A DNA stretch of 31,926 nucleotides. It comes from S012-135 sp964423785. GTDB taxonomy: Bacteria > Desulfobacterota > Desulfobulbia > Desulfobulbales > S012-135. Location of the stretch: assembly GCA_964423785.1 (NCBI GenBank), contig CAYRGZ010000013.1:1-31926 (forward strand), read 5' to 3'. Below, piece after piece: positions 15,008 through 23,822 of this stretch (positions are counted from its first letter, which is position 1; the number at the start of each line of letters is the position of its first letter). The notes under the pieces were generated by a model. It saw only the letters and a program-made list of their open reading frames with translations, had not been told where the DNA came from and ran no database searches. The translations under genes and the position numbers were made by a program.

Positions 15008-17311
15008 ATGACCGAACGGACGGCAATCGTGACCGAGGAGGAGCGGCGCCGGCGCAAGGAGGCCAAGCGCCGGCTGGTGCGGACGACCATCGTCGTCGGC
15101 CTGCTGCTCCTCGCCCTGTTCACCTGGCTCGAGACCCGGGTCTTCTCCCTGGGCCAGGTGCCGTTCCCGGTCAGCGGCAACGTCCTGGTCTTCGTCCTCA
15201 TCAACGTCAACGTCCTGCTTCTCCTGGTCGTGGCGTATCTGGTGCTGCGGGGACTCGCCGAGCTGGTCTTCGAGCGGCATCGCCAGCTGCTCGGCTCCCG
15301 GCTGCGGACCAAGCTGGTGGTGAGTTTCATCGCCCTGTCGCTCGTGCCCACCGGTCTGCTTTTCTTCATCGCGCTCCAGTTCGTTTCCACCTCCATGGAT
15401 TATTGGTTCAACAGTTCGGTGGAGGATTCGCTGGTCCGCAGTCTTGAGCTTGCCAAGGCGAGTTATCGCCGGCATCGGCAACAGGCCTCCATGCAGCACG
15501 TCTGGGTGGCTGCCCGCCTGGCGGATCTGGGTGCTGCCGATGATCTTAGCGCCGCGCTGGAACGGTTGCGGCGCGAGGGCGACATGGCCGCCATCGCCCT
15601 TTACCGGAACGACGAGAGCCTGGTCGCCCGGGTGGGCGACGAGGGGGGGCGGCTCGGTACCGCCACCCTGCGGCGAGTGCTGGCCGGCGATACGGTGGTG
15701 GATAGTGTCAGCGACGCGGCCGGTGAGCTCGTCCGGGTGGCGGCCCGGGTGCCGGTGCTGCCCACCGGCGAACCGGGGGTGCTGGTCATCGCCCACCGGA
15801 TCACGGCCACCGAGCTGGACGATCTCACCTCCATCAGCCGCGGTCTCGAGGGCTACCGGCAGCTCATGGTCCTGAAACGGCCGATCAAGGCGAGTTTGCT
15901 CGTTCTTCTGCTCATCGTCACCCTGCTCATCGTCTTTGCCGCCATCTGGTTCGGGTTCTACGTGGCCAACAGCCTCACCGGCCCCATCGGCAAGCTGGCC
16001 GAGGCCACCCGCCGGGTGGCGGGCGGCGAACTCGACTTCGAACTGGAACGGGAATCGGACGACGAGATGGGCACCCTGGTGGACGCCTTCAACCGGATGA
16101 CCCGCGACCTGCGCCACAGCCGCCGGGAGGTGCAGGCGGCCAACGATGCCCTGCGCCAGTCGCTTGCCGCTCTGGAAGAGCGGCGGCGCTATACCGAGAT
16201 CATCCTGCGTAACGTCACTGCCGGGGTGATCTCTCTGGATGCCGAGGGCCGTGTCTCCACCATCAACCGGTACGCCGAGGAGCTGCTCGCCCTCGACGGC
16301 AACCAGCTTGTCGGCCGTCATTACCGGTCCATCCTGCGCGCCGCCCATCTCTCCATCCTGGAGGGCTACCTGGACGAACTCGCAACATCGGGACGACCGT
16401 CGATCCAGCGGCTGGTGCGAATCACCATCGGTGGGGAGACCTTTTCGCTGCGGGTCAACTTCGTACGGCTGGAAGACGAGGAGGGGAGACCACTTGGGGT
16501 GGTGATCGTCTTCGACAACCTGACCGAACTGGAAAAAGCGCAACGGATGGCCGCCTGGCGCGAGGTGGCCCGGCGCATCGCCCACGAGGTCAAGAATCCG
16601 CTCACCCCGATCCAGCTCTCCGCTCAGCGGTTGCGCAAGAAGTACGGCGGCACCCTGGACGACGAGGTCTTCGATACCTGTACCCGGACGATCATCGACC
16701 AGGTGGAGGAACTCAAGAAACTGGTGGGCGAGTTTTCGAGTTTCGCCCGCATGCCGGGTATCAAGAAGACGGTGCAGGACGTGCGGCCGATGCTCGATGA
16801 ACTCGTCACCCTCTACCAGCAGGCTCACCCGGAGATCCGCTTCCAGCGGAATCTGGAACCGGTGGCGCCGTTCGCCTTCGACCAGCCGCAGTTGAAGAGG
16901 GTGGTGGTCAACCTGCTCGACAACGCCGTGGCAGCGCTCGCCGGTGGTGGCACCATCGCCGTTCATTGCCGCACAAGCGGTGATGGCGTGGAGATCGTCG
17001 TGGAGGACGATGGTCCTGGCGTGGCGGAAACGGAGCGCCAGCGACTCTTCGAGCCCTACTATTCCACCAAGAAGAGCGGTACCGGGCTGGGGCTCGCCAT
17101 CGCCTCCACCATTGTTGCCGATCACGGCGGAACGATTACAATGGAGAACCGTTCCCCGCACGGCGCCCGGTTCATCGTCCGGTTGCCGGCCGGGGACACG
17201 GATGACGGCCCGACGGGGCGGAATAGAACCAACTTCACAACTGGAGAAAACGAGAATGACACGACTGCTCACGGAAGAGGAAGCAACGGGCAAGGCCAAG
17301 CAACTGCTTGA
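15008..17311 (+). CDS. ntrY: NtrY-like membrane sensor histidine kinase
   Basis: A 767-residue sensor kinase. Helices lie near 25-42, 58-80 and 103-125, then an extracytoplasmic region (about 126-293), a further helix (about 294-318), HAMP (about 318-372), PAS (about 395-505), the phosphoacceptor H526 in RRIAHEVKNPLTP, and an ATPase domain with NLLDNA (635-640), DDGPG (667-671) and GTGLGLA (691-697). This is the NtrY arrangement. NtrY kinases in other bacteria respond to nitrogen, redox or envelope signals; the signal here is unknown. After the last conserved strand (RFIVRLPAG) there is a ~40-residue polar tail that overlaps the next gene by 56 bases. ATG 15008 is the first start matching the family; its ribosome site is weak. 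Confidence 0.9.
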   Translation: MTERTAIVTEEERRRRKEAKRRLVRTTIVVGLLLLALFTWLETRVFSLGQVPFPVSGNVLVFVLINVNVLLLLVVAYLVLRGLAELVFERHRQLLGSRLRTKLVVSFIALSLVPTGLLFFIALQFVSTSMDYWFNSSVEDSLVRSLELAKASYRRHRQQASMQHVWVAARLADLGAADDLSAALERLRREGDMAAIALYRNDESLVARVGDEGGRLGTATLRRVLAGDTVVDSVSDAAGELVRVAARVPVLPTGEPGVLVIAHRITATELDDLTSISRGLEGYRQLMVLKRPIKASLLVLLLIVTLLIVFAAIWFGFYVANSLTGPIGKLAEATRRVAGGELDFELERESDDEMGTLVDAFNRMTRDLRHSRREVQAANDALRQSLAALEERRRYTEIILRNVTAGVISLDAEGRVSTINRYAEELLALDGNQLVGRHYRSILRAAHLSILEGYLDELATSGRPSIQRLVRITIGGETFSLRVNFVRLEDEEGRPLGVVIVFDNLTELEKAQRMAAWREVARRIAHEVKNPLTPIQLSAQRLRKKYGGTLDDEVFDTCTRTIIDQVEELKKLVGEFSSFARMPGIKKTVQDVRPMLDELVTLYQQAHPEIRFQRNLEPVAPFAFDQPQLKRVVVNLLDNAVAALAGGGTIAVHCRTSGDGVEIVVEDDGPGVAETERQRLFEPYYSTKKSGTGLGLAIASTIVADHGGTITMENRSPHGARFIVRLPAGDTDDGPTGRNRTNFTTGENENDTTAHGRGSNGQGQATA

Positions 17312-17648
17312 AGAAATACGGGAAACCCTTGGCATGGTTCCCAACTTCTTCCGGGCCCTGGCCGCTGTGGATGCCGATTGGCTCGAGGTGAACTGGAACC
17401 GGGTGAAAACGATCATGCTGGCCGACGGCGCCTTGGACCATAAAACCAAGGAACTCATCGCGCTTGCGGTGTCGCTGGTCAATCGGTGTCAGTACTGTTC
17501 GTTGGCCCACGAATCGATGGCCATGAAGGCCGGCGCCAGCCGTCGGGAAATCGACGAAATGAAGATGGTGGTGGAACTGTTTGCGAGTTTCAATGCCATT
17601 GCCGATAGCCTCCAGATACCGTGTGATATCGATCCCGCTGCCAGATGA
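17256..17648 (+). CDS. AhpD-like / carboxymuconolactone decarboxylase-family protein
   Basis: A 130-residue all-helical protein of the AhpD/CMD superfamily. The redox motif CxxCxxxH is intact as CQYCSLAH (78-85), in the context LIALAVSLVNRCQYC. AhpD proteins use this cysteine pair and histidine for peroxide reduction or thiol relay. N-terminal half GMVPNFFRALAA is also typical. It is placed between the kinase and its response regulator, overlapping ntrY by 56 bases and ntrX by 4 (ATGA), so the three proteins are probably translated in fixed ratio. A redox input into NtrYX is an attractive inference. ATG 17256 has GGAG nine bases upstream. Confidence 0.85.
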   Translation: MTRLLTEEEATGKAKQLLEEIRETLGMVPNFFRALAAVDADWLEVNWNRVKTIMLADGALDHKTKELIALAVSLVNRCQYCSLAHESMAMKAGASRREIDEMKMVVELFASFNAIADSLQIPCDIDPAAR

Positions 17649-18991
17649 AAAAACGCATCCTCATCATCGACGACGAGGCCAGTATCCGGGAATCGGTGGC
17701 CGGCATCCTGGCCGACGAGGGCTTCGAGGCCGCCGGCGCGCCCAGCGCCGAGGACGGGCTCGCCCTGTTGGCCAAGGAGGAGTTTCATCTCGTGCTCCTC
17801 GATATCTGGATGCCGGGAATGGATGGCATGGCGGCCCTGGAGCGCATCCGTAACCAATGGCCCGAACTGCCGGTGATCATGATCTCCGGCCACGGCACCA
17901 TCGAGACCGCGGTACAGGCCACCAAGATGGGGGCCTACGACTTCATCGAGAAACCGCCGTCGTACGAGAAACTGGTGCTGGCGATCACCAATGCGTTGCG
18001 GGTCAGCGAACTCGAGGAGGAAAATCGTATCCTGCGCCAGCAGGCAGCGAGCAAGCCGGAGCTCACCGGCAACTCGCCGGTGATCACCGCGCTCAAGGAA
18101 CAGATCGCCCGGGTGGCGCCCACCGACGCCTGGGTACTCATCCTCGGCGAGCACGGCACTGGCAAGGAACTGGTGGCCCAGACCATCCACCGCTTGTCCC
18201 GCTGCGCCCACCGGCCGATGATCGAGATCAACTGCGCCGCTATCCCTGAGGAACTCATCGAGAGCGAGCTGTTCGGCCACGAGAAAGGGGCGTTCACCGG
18301 TGCCACCACCAGCCGGCGCGGCAAGTTCGATCTTGCCGACGGCGGCATGCTCTTCCTCGATGAGATCGGCGACATGAGCCTCAAGACCCAGGCCAAGATC
18401 CTGCGTATCCTCCAGGAGCAGAAATTCGAGCGGGTCGGCGGCAGCCGCACCATTTCGGTCAACGTCCGGGTGCTGGCCGCCACCAACAAGAATCTCGAGG
18501 AAGAGATCAAGAAGGGTAATTTCCGCGAGGATCTCTACTGGCGGCTCAACGTGGTGCCGATCCACGTGCCGCCCCTGCGCCACCGGCGCGAGGACATTCC
18601 GCTCTTCGTGGAGGAGTTCAGCACCGACTTCGCCAAGAAGGGGCTCGGGAAGAAGACCTTCACCGCAGGGGCACTCGAACTCATGATGGGCCACGACTGG
18701 CCGGGCAATGTGCGGGAGCTGCGCAACTTCGTCGAGCGGCTGGTGATCATGTGCCCCGGCGAGGAGATCGGCGCCGACGACGTCCGTCGCCACTTGCCGG
18801 GCACTGGGCCCTCCGTTCCGCCGCCGGACGATCTCGACTTCCGGGAGGCGCGTCGGCGGTTCGAGCGCCAATGGCTCAGCCAGCGCCTGGCGGAGAACGA
18901 CTGGAATATTTCCCAGACCGCGGAACGAATCGGCATGGAACGCAGTCATCTCAGTAAGAAGATCAAGGCTCTGGATATTAGGGAGGATTGA
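17645..18991 (+). CDS. ntrX: NtrX-like sigma-54-dependent response regulator
   Basis: A 448-residue transcription activator, partner of the upstream kinase. Receiver domain with DD at 9-10, phosphoacceptor D53 (VLLDIWMPG) and K103 (FIEKPPS). Central AAA+ domain with Walker A GEHGTGKE (168-175), the sigma-54 contact loop GAFTGA (215-220), Walker B MLFLDE (235-240), and sensor sequences through WPGNVRELRN. The C-terminal Fis-type helix-turn-helix (about 400-448, ISQTAERIGMERSHLSKKIK) binds DNA. GAFTGA being intact argues that it truly activates sigma-54 promoters. It overlaps the AhpD-like gene by ATGA and precedes the ClpX-like gene by four bases. Confidence 0.92.
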   Translation: MKKRILIIDDEASIRESVAGILADEGFEAAGAPSAEDGLALLAKEEFHLVLLDIWMPGMDGMAALERIRNQWPELPVIMISGHGTIETAVQATKMGAYDFIEKPPSYEKLVLAITNALRVSELEEENRILRQQAASKPELTGNSPVITALKEQIARVAPTDAWVLILGEHGTGKELVAQTIHRLSRCAHRPMIEINCAAIPEELIESELFGHEKGAFTGATTSRRGKFDLADGGMLFLDEIGDMSLKTQAKILRILQEQKFERVGGSRTISVNVRVLAATNKNLEEEIKKGNFREDLYWRLNVVPIHVPPLRHRREDIPLFVEEFSTDFAKKGLGKKTFTAGALELMMGHDWPGNVRELRNFVERLVIMCPGEEIGADDVRRHLPGTGPSVPPPDDLDFREARRRFERQWLSQRLAENDWNISQTAERIGMERSHLSKKIKALDIRED

Positions 18992-18995
18992 ATCC

Positions 18996-20801
18996 ATGAC
19001 AGACGATCCCGGCGGAAACCTGCCGAAAAAAGAGGAACTGGAAAAGGAACTGGCCGAGTACCTGTCGCGCAAGTACGGCGGTCAGGTCAAGGTGATATCC
19101 ACCGGCATCCAGACGGTGCCGGCCGCCGAGGGCGAGGCGGAGATCGACGAGACTTCGTCCGACGATCGGTCGCCGGTGCTCGACTTCGACTTGCGGCCCG
19201 AGGAGCTGATCCGCTGGCTGGACGAGTACGTGGTGCGCCAGGATGCGGCTAAACGGGTACTGGCCACCAAGATCTGCACCCACTTCAACCGGTTGCGGCA
19301 TCTGCTCGAGGACGGTGGCCGGCGGGAGGCCGCCGTCGGCCGGGTGAAGAGCAACGTGCTCCTCATCGGCCCCACCGGCGTGGGCAAGACCTATCTCATC
19401 AAGCTCATCGCCCGGCGGCTCGGGGTTCCCTTCGTCAAGGGCGACGCCACCAAGTTTTCCGAGACCGGGTACGTGGGCGGTGACGTCGAGGATCTGGTAC
19501 GGGATCTGGTTCGGGAGGCGGACGGCGATCTCGAACTGGCCCAGTACGGCATCGTCTATATCGACGAAGTGGACAAGATCGCCGCCGCCCCCAACCGGTT
19601 CGGGGCCGACGTCTCCCGCACCGGTGTCCAGCGGGCCCTCTTGAAGCCGATGGAGGAGACCGAGGTGGAGATGAAGGTGGCCCACGACCCCATCTCGCAG
19701 ATCGAGGCCATCGAGCACTACCGCCGCACCGGCAAGCGGGAACGGCGGGTGGTGAATACGAAAAATATCCTGTTCATCATGAGCGGCGCCTTTGACGGCC
19801 TCGTCGATATCATCCAGCGGCGGCTCGGCCGGCACGGTATCGGCTTTGAGCGGGAGGTGGGGCGACCGGCCAAGGGGGATTCCCGCCTCCTGCACCAGGT
19901 CAAGGCCGAGGACCTCATCGAATATGGATTCGAAAGCGAGTTCATCGGCCGGCTGCCGGTGATCGCCGTCCTCGATCCCCTGTCGGTGGAGGATCTGTAC
20001 GCCATCCTCCAGAGCGCCAACGGCTCGGTGGTCGCCGCCAAGAAGGAGGATTTTCTCGCCTACGACATTCGGTTGACCTTTACCGACGAGGCCCTGCGCC
20101 GTATCGCCGAACTGGCCCACCGGGAACAGACCGGCGCCCGTGGTCTCGTGTCGGTGATGGAACGGATCCTGCTTCCCTTCGAGACCCGGCTGCCTTCCAC
20201 CGATATCGAGGTCTTGGCGGTGACCGAGGCCATGGTGGACGACCCGGAGGGCAGCCTCGAGCGGTTGCTCGCCTCGGACGATGCCCGCCGGCAGAACCGG
20301 GAACTGTACGACCGGCTGGCGGACGCGGAGCGCAAGCGGCTGGAAAAGCGCATCGTGCGCCAGGTGGGGCAGTATCTCGAGGAATTCGACGTACTGCTCA
20401 CGCCGGAGCGCCTTGCCCTCTTTGCCCGCTACTGCCAGGAGACCAATGCCGATCCCCGCGATCTCGCCGATATCCTCATCGACCTGGTGGATGAGATCCG
20501 GCGGTTCGCGGGCCATCTGTCGGCCGCCTGTGGAATTACGGTATCGTTCAGCGAGGAAGCGGTGGACCGCATCCTGGCTCGGCAGCCACTCGGCATGGCC
20601 ACGGTGAAGAAGGTGCTGGCCGGCCTCAAGCGCGACTATGAATACGGCCTCTGTCTGCTGGCCCAGCGGCGGCCGGAGAGCCACGTGGTGGTGCCGGCGG
20701 CCGGTATCGACAACCCGAAGAAGTACATGGAAGATCTGTTCCGCAAGAACTTCGACGGGGGCCACGGTGACGGGGCCGGGCCGGCGGCCGCGGATGCCTG
20801 A
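18996..20801 (+). CDS. ClpX-like AAA+ unfoldase lacking the zinc domain, with C-terminal extension
   Basis: A 601-residue Hsp100/Clp ATPase related to ClpX but not the housekeeping form. Core motifs are intact: Walker A GPTGVGKT (125-132), pore loop GYVG (158-161), Walker B IVYIDEVDK (186-194), the ClpP-docking tripeptide IGF (282-284), EFIGRLP (315-321) and sensor 2 GARGL (380-384). Differences: the N-terminal ~65 residues contain no cysteine, so the ClpX zinc-binding domain is absent; the RKH-loop region (about 229-252) is replaced by a longer charged sequence; and about 175 residues follow the ClpX-type small domain (from about 426), including a helical stretch and ITVSFSEEAVDRIL, which looks like a second small-domain strand. 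ATG has AGGGAGG upstream. Probably a dedicated unfoldase; substrate unknown. Confidence 0.85.
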   Translation: MTDDPGGNLPKKEELEKELAEYLSRKYGGQVKVISTGIQTVPAAEGEAEIDETSSDDRSPVLDFDLRPEELIRWLDEYVVRQDAAKRVLATKICTHFNRLRHLLEDGGRREAAVGRVKSNVLLIGPTGVGKTYLIKLIARRLGVPFVKGDATKFSETGYVGGDVEDLVRDLVREADGDLELAQYGIVYIDEVDKIAAAPNRFGADVSRTGVQRALLKPMEETEVEMKVAHDPISQIEAIEHYRRTGKRERRVVNTKNILFIMSGAFDGLVDIIQRRLGRHGIGFEREVGRPAKGDSRLLHQVKAEDLIEYGFESEFIGRLPVIAVLDPLSVEDLYAILQSANGSVVAAKKEDFLAYDIRLTFTDEALRRIAELAHREQTGARGLVSVMERILLPFETRLPSTDIEVLAVTEAMVDDPEGSLERLLASDDARRQNRELYDRLADAERKRLEKRIVRQVGQYLEEFDVLLTPERLALFARYCQETNADPRDLADILIDLVDEIRRFAGHLSAACGITVSFSEEAVDRILARQPLGMATVKKVLAGLKRDYEYGLCLLAQRRPESHVVVPAAGIDNPKKYMEDLFRKNFDGGHGDGAGPAAADA

Positions 20802-20819
20802 TCCCCGCCGTATTCACCC

Positions 20820-23336
20820 GTGGCCGCCACACTTCCCGATCTTCCTGTCCGCACTGTCCTGCCCTCTCTGCGGGCGGCATTGACCGAGCGTTATAGTGCT
20901 GTGCTCACTGCGCCGCCGGGTTCCGGCAAAACCACGGTGCTGCCGCTCGCCTTGCTTGGAGAGCCGTGGCTTGCCGGCCGGCGGATCGTCATGCTCGAAC
21001 CGCGCCGGCTCGCGACCCGGGCCGCCGCCGCCCGCATGGCCGAGCTGCTCGGCGAGGAAGTCGGCGAGACGGTGGGTTACCAGATCCGCTTCGACCGCCG
21101 GCTCTCTGCCGCCACCCGCATCGAGGTGGTCACCGAGGGGATTCTCACCCGCCGCCTGCAGGACGATCCCGGCCTCGACGGGGTGGGGCTCGTCATCTTC
21201 GACGAGTTCCACGAACGCTCCCTCCACGCCGACCTGGCCCTGGCCTTGACCCTGAACGCCCGGGAGCTTTTGCGGCCGGATCTGCGGCTGCTCGTGATGT
21301 CCGCCACCCTGGATACCGGTGCCGTTGCCCGCCTCTTGGACGATCCTCCGGTGATCACCGCCAGCGGCCGCGAGTATCCGGTGGAAATCGTCCATGTCGC
21401 TGATCGTGGCCGGCGGCCTGCGGCGGCCGATTTTACCGTCGCCGGCGTCACCGTCTCCGTGGCCGGTGCCGTTCGTCGGGCCCTGGCCGAACACTCCGGC
21501 GACATCCTCGTCTTTCTTCCCGGTATTGTCACCATCCGCCGTATGCAAGAGGAACTGGCCGATCTGGTCCGGCAGGGAATTTTGGTTTGTCCGCTCGCCG
21601 GCGATCTCTCCATCGAGATGCAGCGGCGCGCCATCCTGCCCGATCCGGGCGGCCGGCGGCGGGTGGTGCTCGCCACCGCCATTGCCGAGACCAGCCTGAC
21701 CATCGAGGGGGTGCGGGTGGTGATCGACTCGGGCTGGACGCGGCGGCCCCGCTTCGATCCGCAAAGCGGGCTTTCCGGACTGGAGACCGTGCGGGTTTCC
21801 CGGATGGCGGCCACCCAGCGGGCCGGCCGGGCCGGACGCCTGGGGCCGGGCGTTTGCTACCGGTTGTGGTCCCGGGAGGAAGAGGCCCTTTTGCCCGTCG
21901 CCTCGGTGCCGGAGATCCTCCAGGCCGATCTCGCCGGTCTCGCCCTGGATCTAGCCCGCTGGGGCACGGACGGCCACGATCTGCGCTGGCTCGATCCGCC
22001 GCCTGCCGGCGCCCTGGCCCAGGGGCGTGAACTCCTGCGTCGTCTCGGCGTGCTGGACGGAGAGGGGCGGCTCACCGATTTCGGCCGGGCCGTTGCCGCA
22101 GTAGGGCTTCACCCGCGCCTGGCCGCCATGCTGGTGGTCGGCCGCCGGCAAGGGTGCGGCCGGTTGGCGGCTGATCTTGCCGCCTTGCTTTCGGAACGGG
22201 ACATCCTGCCGGCCGGCCATGCGGTGGGGGTAGATATCGAGGCGCGGCTTGCGGTGCTCGCCGGCTTTCGCCGTGGCCGCCTGCCCAATGGTCGGTCGAC
22301 GCGGGGCGGGGACGCAGCCCGAATCCGGGCCGTGGATCGGCTCGCCCGACAGCTCGATCCCGCAACCGATGAGCCGGCGTTCTGCCAGGCCGGTATGCTT
22401 CTGGCGGCGGCCTATCCGGACCGAATCGCTATGCGGCGTGATGGCCGGCACGGAATCTATCTCTTGAGTATCGGTCGCGCTGCTGGGCTTCCCGCCGGCG
22501 ATCCCCTGGCGGCGGCCGACTTTCTCGTTGCGGCCCGCATCGATGCCGGCGGTCGGCAGGGAAGAATCCATCTTGCCGCGGCGGTGGACCGCGTCGATCT
22601 CGAACGGGTCCTCGGGGAGACTATAGAAGAACGACAAGAGTACCGTCTCGTCGGCGGCCGGGTGGAGGCGGTGGCGCAGCGGTGTCTCGGCGCGGTGGTG
22701 CTCGAGCGGCGGGTTCTTGCCGAGGTGGACGAGGATCGGGTGCTGGAGTTACTTTTGGCCGCGGTGCGGGAGCGGGGGAGCGATTGTTTGCCCTGGGACC
22801 GGGCCAGTCGGCGGCTGCAGGCAAGAATACGTTTCTTGCGCCGGGTGTTTCCCGATCTAGGAGTGCCGGACGTGAGCGACGAAGGGCTCCTCGATCGCCT
22901 TGAGGATTGGCTCGCCCCCTGGCTGGTCGGCAAGCGCAGTCTCGACGCCTTGCGACGCATCGATATGCATGAAGTGTTGCTTACCAACTTGCCGTGGCCG
23001 CTCCGCCGCCAGCTCGACGACTTGGTCCCGGACCGGATCCGGCTGCCGAGCGGCGTGCGGCGGAAAGTTGACTATCCGGCCGACGGCCCACCGGTCCTGG
23101 CGGTGCGGATACAGGAATTGTTCGGTTGCAGGGAGACCCCCACGGTCTGCGGCGGGCGGGTCAAGGTGCTCCTGCACCTGCTGTCACCGGCCGGCCGGCC
23201 GGTACAGGTGACGAGCGATCTCGAAAATTTTTGGAAAAACAGCTACTTCGATGTGAAAAAGGAACTGGCCGGCCGCTATCCCAAGCACCATTGGCCCGAC
23301 GATCCTCTCACTGCTCGTCCCGGCGGTCGGCGGTGA
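20820..23336 (+). CDS. hrpB: ATP-dependent helicase HrpB (DExH family)
   Basis: An 838-residue DEAH/RHA-type helicase. Motif I APPGSGKTT (31-39), PRRLATRAAA (motif Ia), motif II FDEFHERS (127-134, DEFH variant typical of HrpB), SATLD (motif III), then ATAIAETSLTIEGV and QRAGRAGR (motifs V and VI). The C-terminal region ending PVQVTSDLENFWKNSYFDVK and AGRYPKHHWPDDP is the HrpB-specific C-terminal signature. Length matches the family. Its role in bacteria is poorly defined, probably RNA remodelling. GTG 20820 is the first in-frame start after the preceding stop, 18 bases downstream, without a clear Shine-Dalgarno. It is the last gene of the ten-gene run. Confidence 0.93.
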   Translation: MAATLPDLPVRTVLPSLRAALTERYSAVLTAPPGSGKTTVLPLALLGEPWLAGRRIVMLEPRRLATRAAAARMAELLGEEVGETVGYQIRFDRRLSAATRIEVVTEGILTRRLQDDPGLDGVGLVIFDEFHERSLHADLALALTLNARELLRPDLRLLVMSATLDTGAVARLLDDPPVITASGREYPVEIVHVADRGRRPAAADFTVAGVTVSVAGAVRRALAEHSGDILVFLPGIVTIRRMQEELADLVRQGILVCPLAGDLSIEMQRRAILPDPGGRRRVVLATAIAETSLTIEGVRVVIDSGWTRRPRFDPQSGLSGLETVRVSRMAATQRAGRAGRLGPGVCYRLWSREEEALLPVASVPEILQADLAGLALDLARWGTDGHDLRWLDPPPAGALAQGRELLRRLGVLDGEGRLTDFGRAVAAVGLHPRLAAMLVVGRRQGCGRLAADLAALLSERDILPAGHAVGVDIEARLAVLAGFRRGRLPNGRSTRGGDAARIRAVDRLARQLDPATDEPAFCQAGMLLAAAYPDRIAMRRDGRHGIYLLSIGRAAGLPAGDPLAAADFLVAARIDAGGRQGRIHLAAAVDRVDLERVLGETIEERQEYRLVGGRVEAVAQRCLGAVVLERRVLAEVDEDRVLELLLAAVRERGSDCLPWDRASRRLQARIRFLRRVFPDLGVPDVSDEGLLDRLEDWLAPWLVGKRSLDALRRIDMHEVLLTNLPWPLRRQLDDLVPDRIRLPSGVRRKVDYPADGPPVLAVRIQELFGCRETPTVCGGRVKVLLHLLSPAGRPVQVTSDLENFWKNSYFDVKKELAGRYPKHHWPDDPLTARPGGRR

Positions 23337-23338
23337 GT

Positions 23339-23375
23339 GTGGTGCTCCATCGGGTTACGCCGCGATGGCCACCAC
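23339..23375 (+). terminator. Stem-loop immediately after hrpB
   Basis: GTGGTG (23339-23344) and CCATCG (23347-23352) pair with CGATGG (23363-23368) and CACCAC (23370-23375), with a small internal loop. No T-run follows. It is the most likely 3' end of the long co-directional transcript. A smaller hairpin ATGCGGA/TCCGCAT follows at 23395-23412. Confidence 0.35.
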
Positions 23376-23508
23376 AGACCCGCCCAACTCTCTGATGCGG
23401 AACGCTCCGCATGATACCGGTAGGAAATATCTGCACTGTTCCGAGTTCCATCTCGCCACTTCCGTGCCTGTGCGACCGAACTGTTCTCGATCTGTCCGGT
23501 TTGCTCTT

Positions 23509-23600
23509 CTTATCAGTCCGTCGAAAAAGCCATCCTTGGCTTTTTCGACCACGGTTGGCCAAAACAAAGTTTGACGGAATCGTGTCACGATTCCGCAGGT
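23509..23600 (-). repeat. Partial second copy of the MITE-like family (family 2)
   Basis: Read on the minus strand, TTTTGGCCAACCGTGGTCGA, then GGCTTTTTCGACGGACTGAT matches 6692-6745 of the MITE-like element. In this copy the end forms a perfect hairpin GTCGAAAAAGCCA/TGGCTTTTTCGAC (23520-23549). A palindrome CGGAATCGTG-T-CACGATTCCG lies at 23575-23595. The left half of the element is missing. Confidence 0.6.
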
Positions 23601-23608
23601 TCACAGCT

Positions 23609-23697
23609 TTGATGGAATCGTATTTTTTACGATTCCATCAATTAGTTGTTGCGATGGTGTCAGGTTTGTTCGTGATGCGACAAAAATGTCGGGATTA
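23609..23697 (-). repeat. Dispersed palindromic repeat family 1, copy C (diverged)
   Basis: The hairpin arms TTGATGGAATCGTA (23609-23622) and TACGATTCCATCAA (23628-23641) surround TTTTT. On the minus strand the flank still shows ATCCCG and CTGACAC in the order seen in copies A and B, with about 14 bases lost between CTGACAC and the hairpin. It lies directly next to the family 2 fragment. Together the two fragments fill much of the 485-base gap between hrpB and modB; the remainder (23698-23810) shows no clear gene, and I see no convincing promoter or ModE site. Confidence 0.6.
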
Positions 23698-23822
23698 CGA
23701 TGGCCGCCGGTCCGGCGTCGCGACCTTCGTTAGCGCATCACCGGCGAAGATAGTGGAATGGAGAAAATTTTTTGGTATGGCATAGTATCTGCCTCATCGG
23801 AACGTGTACGATGGAGGATGCA

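Noticed and set aside
14984..17482. Antisense open frame of 832 codons over ntrY
   Set aside because: Shadow frame; the plus strand encodes a complete kinase with all motifs.
23337..23822. tRNA, riboswitch or Moco-type RNA upstream of modB
   Set aside because: No cloverleaf or recognisable conserved RNA core was found; the stretch is explained largely by two repeat fragments.
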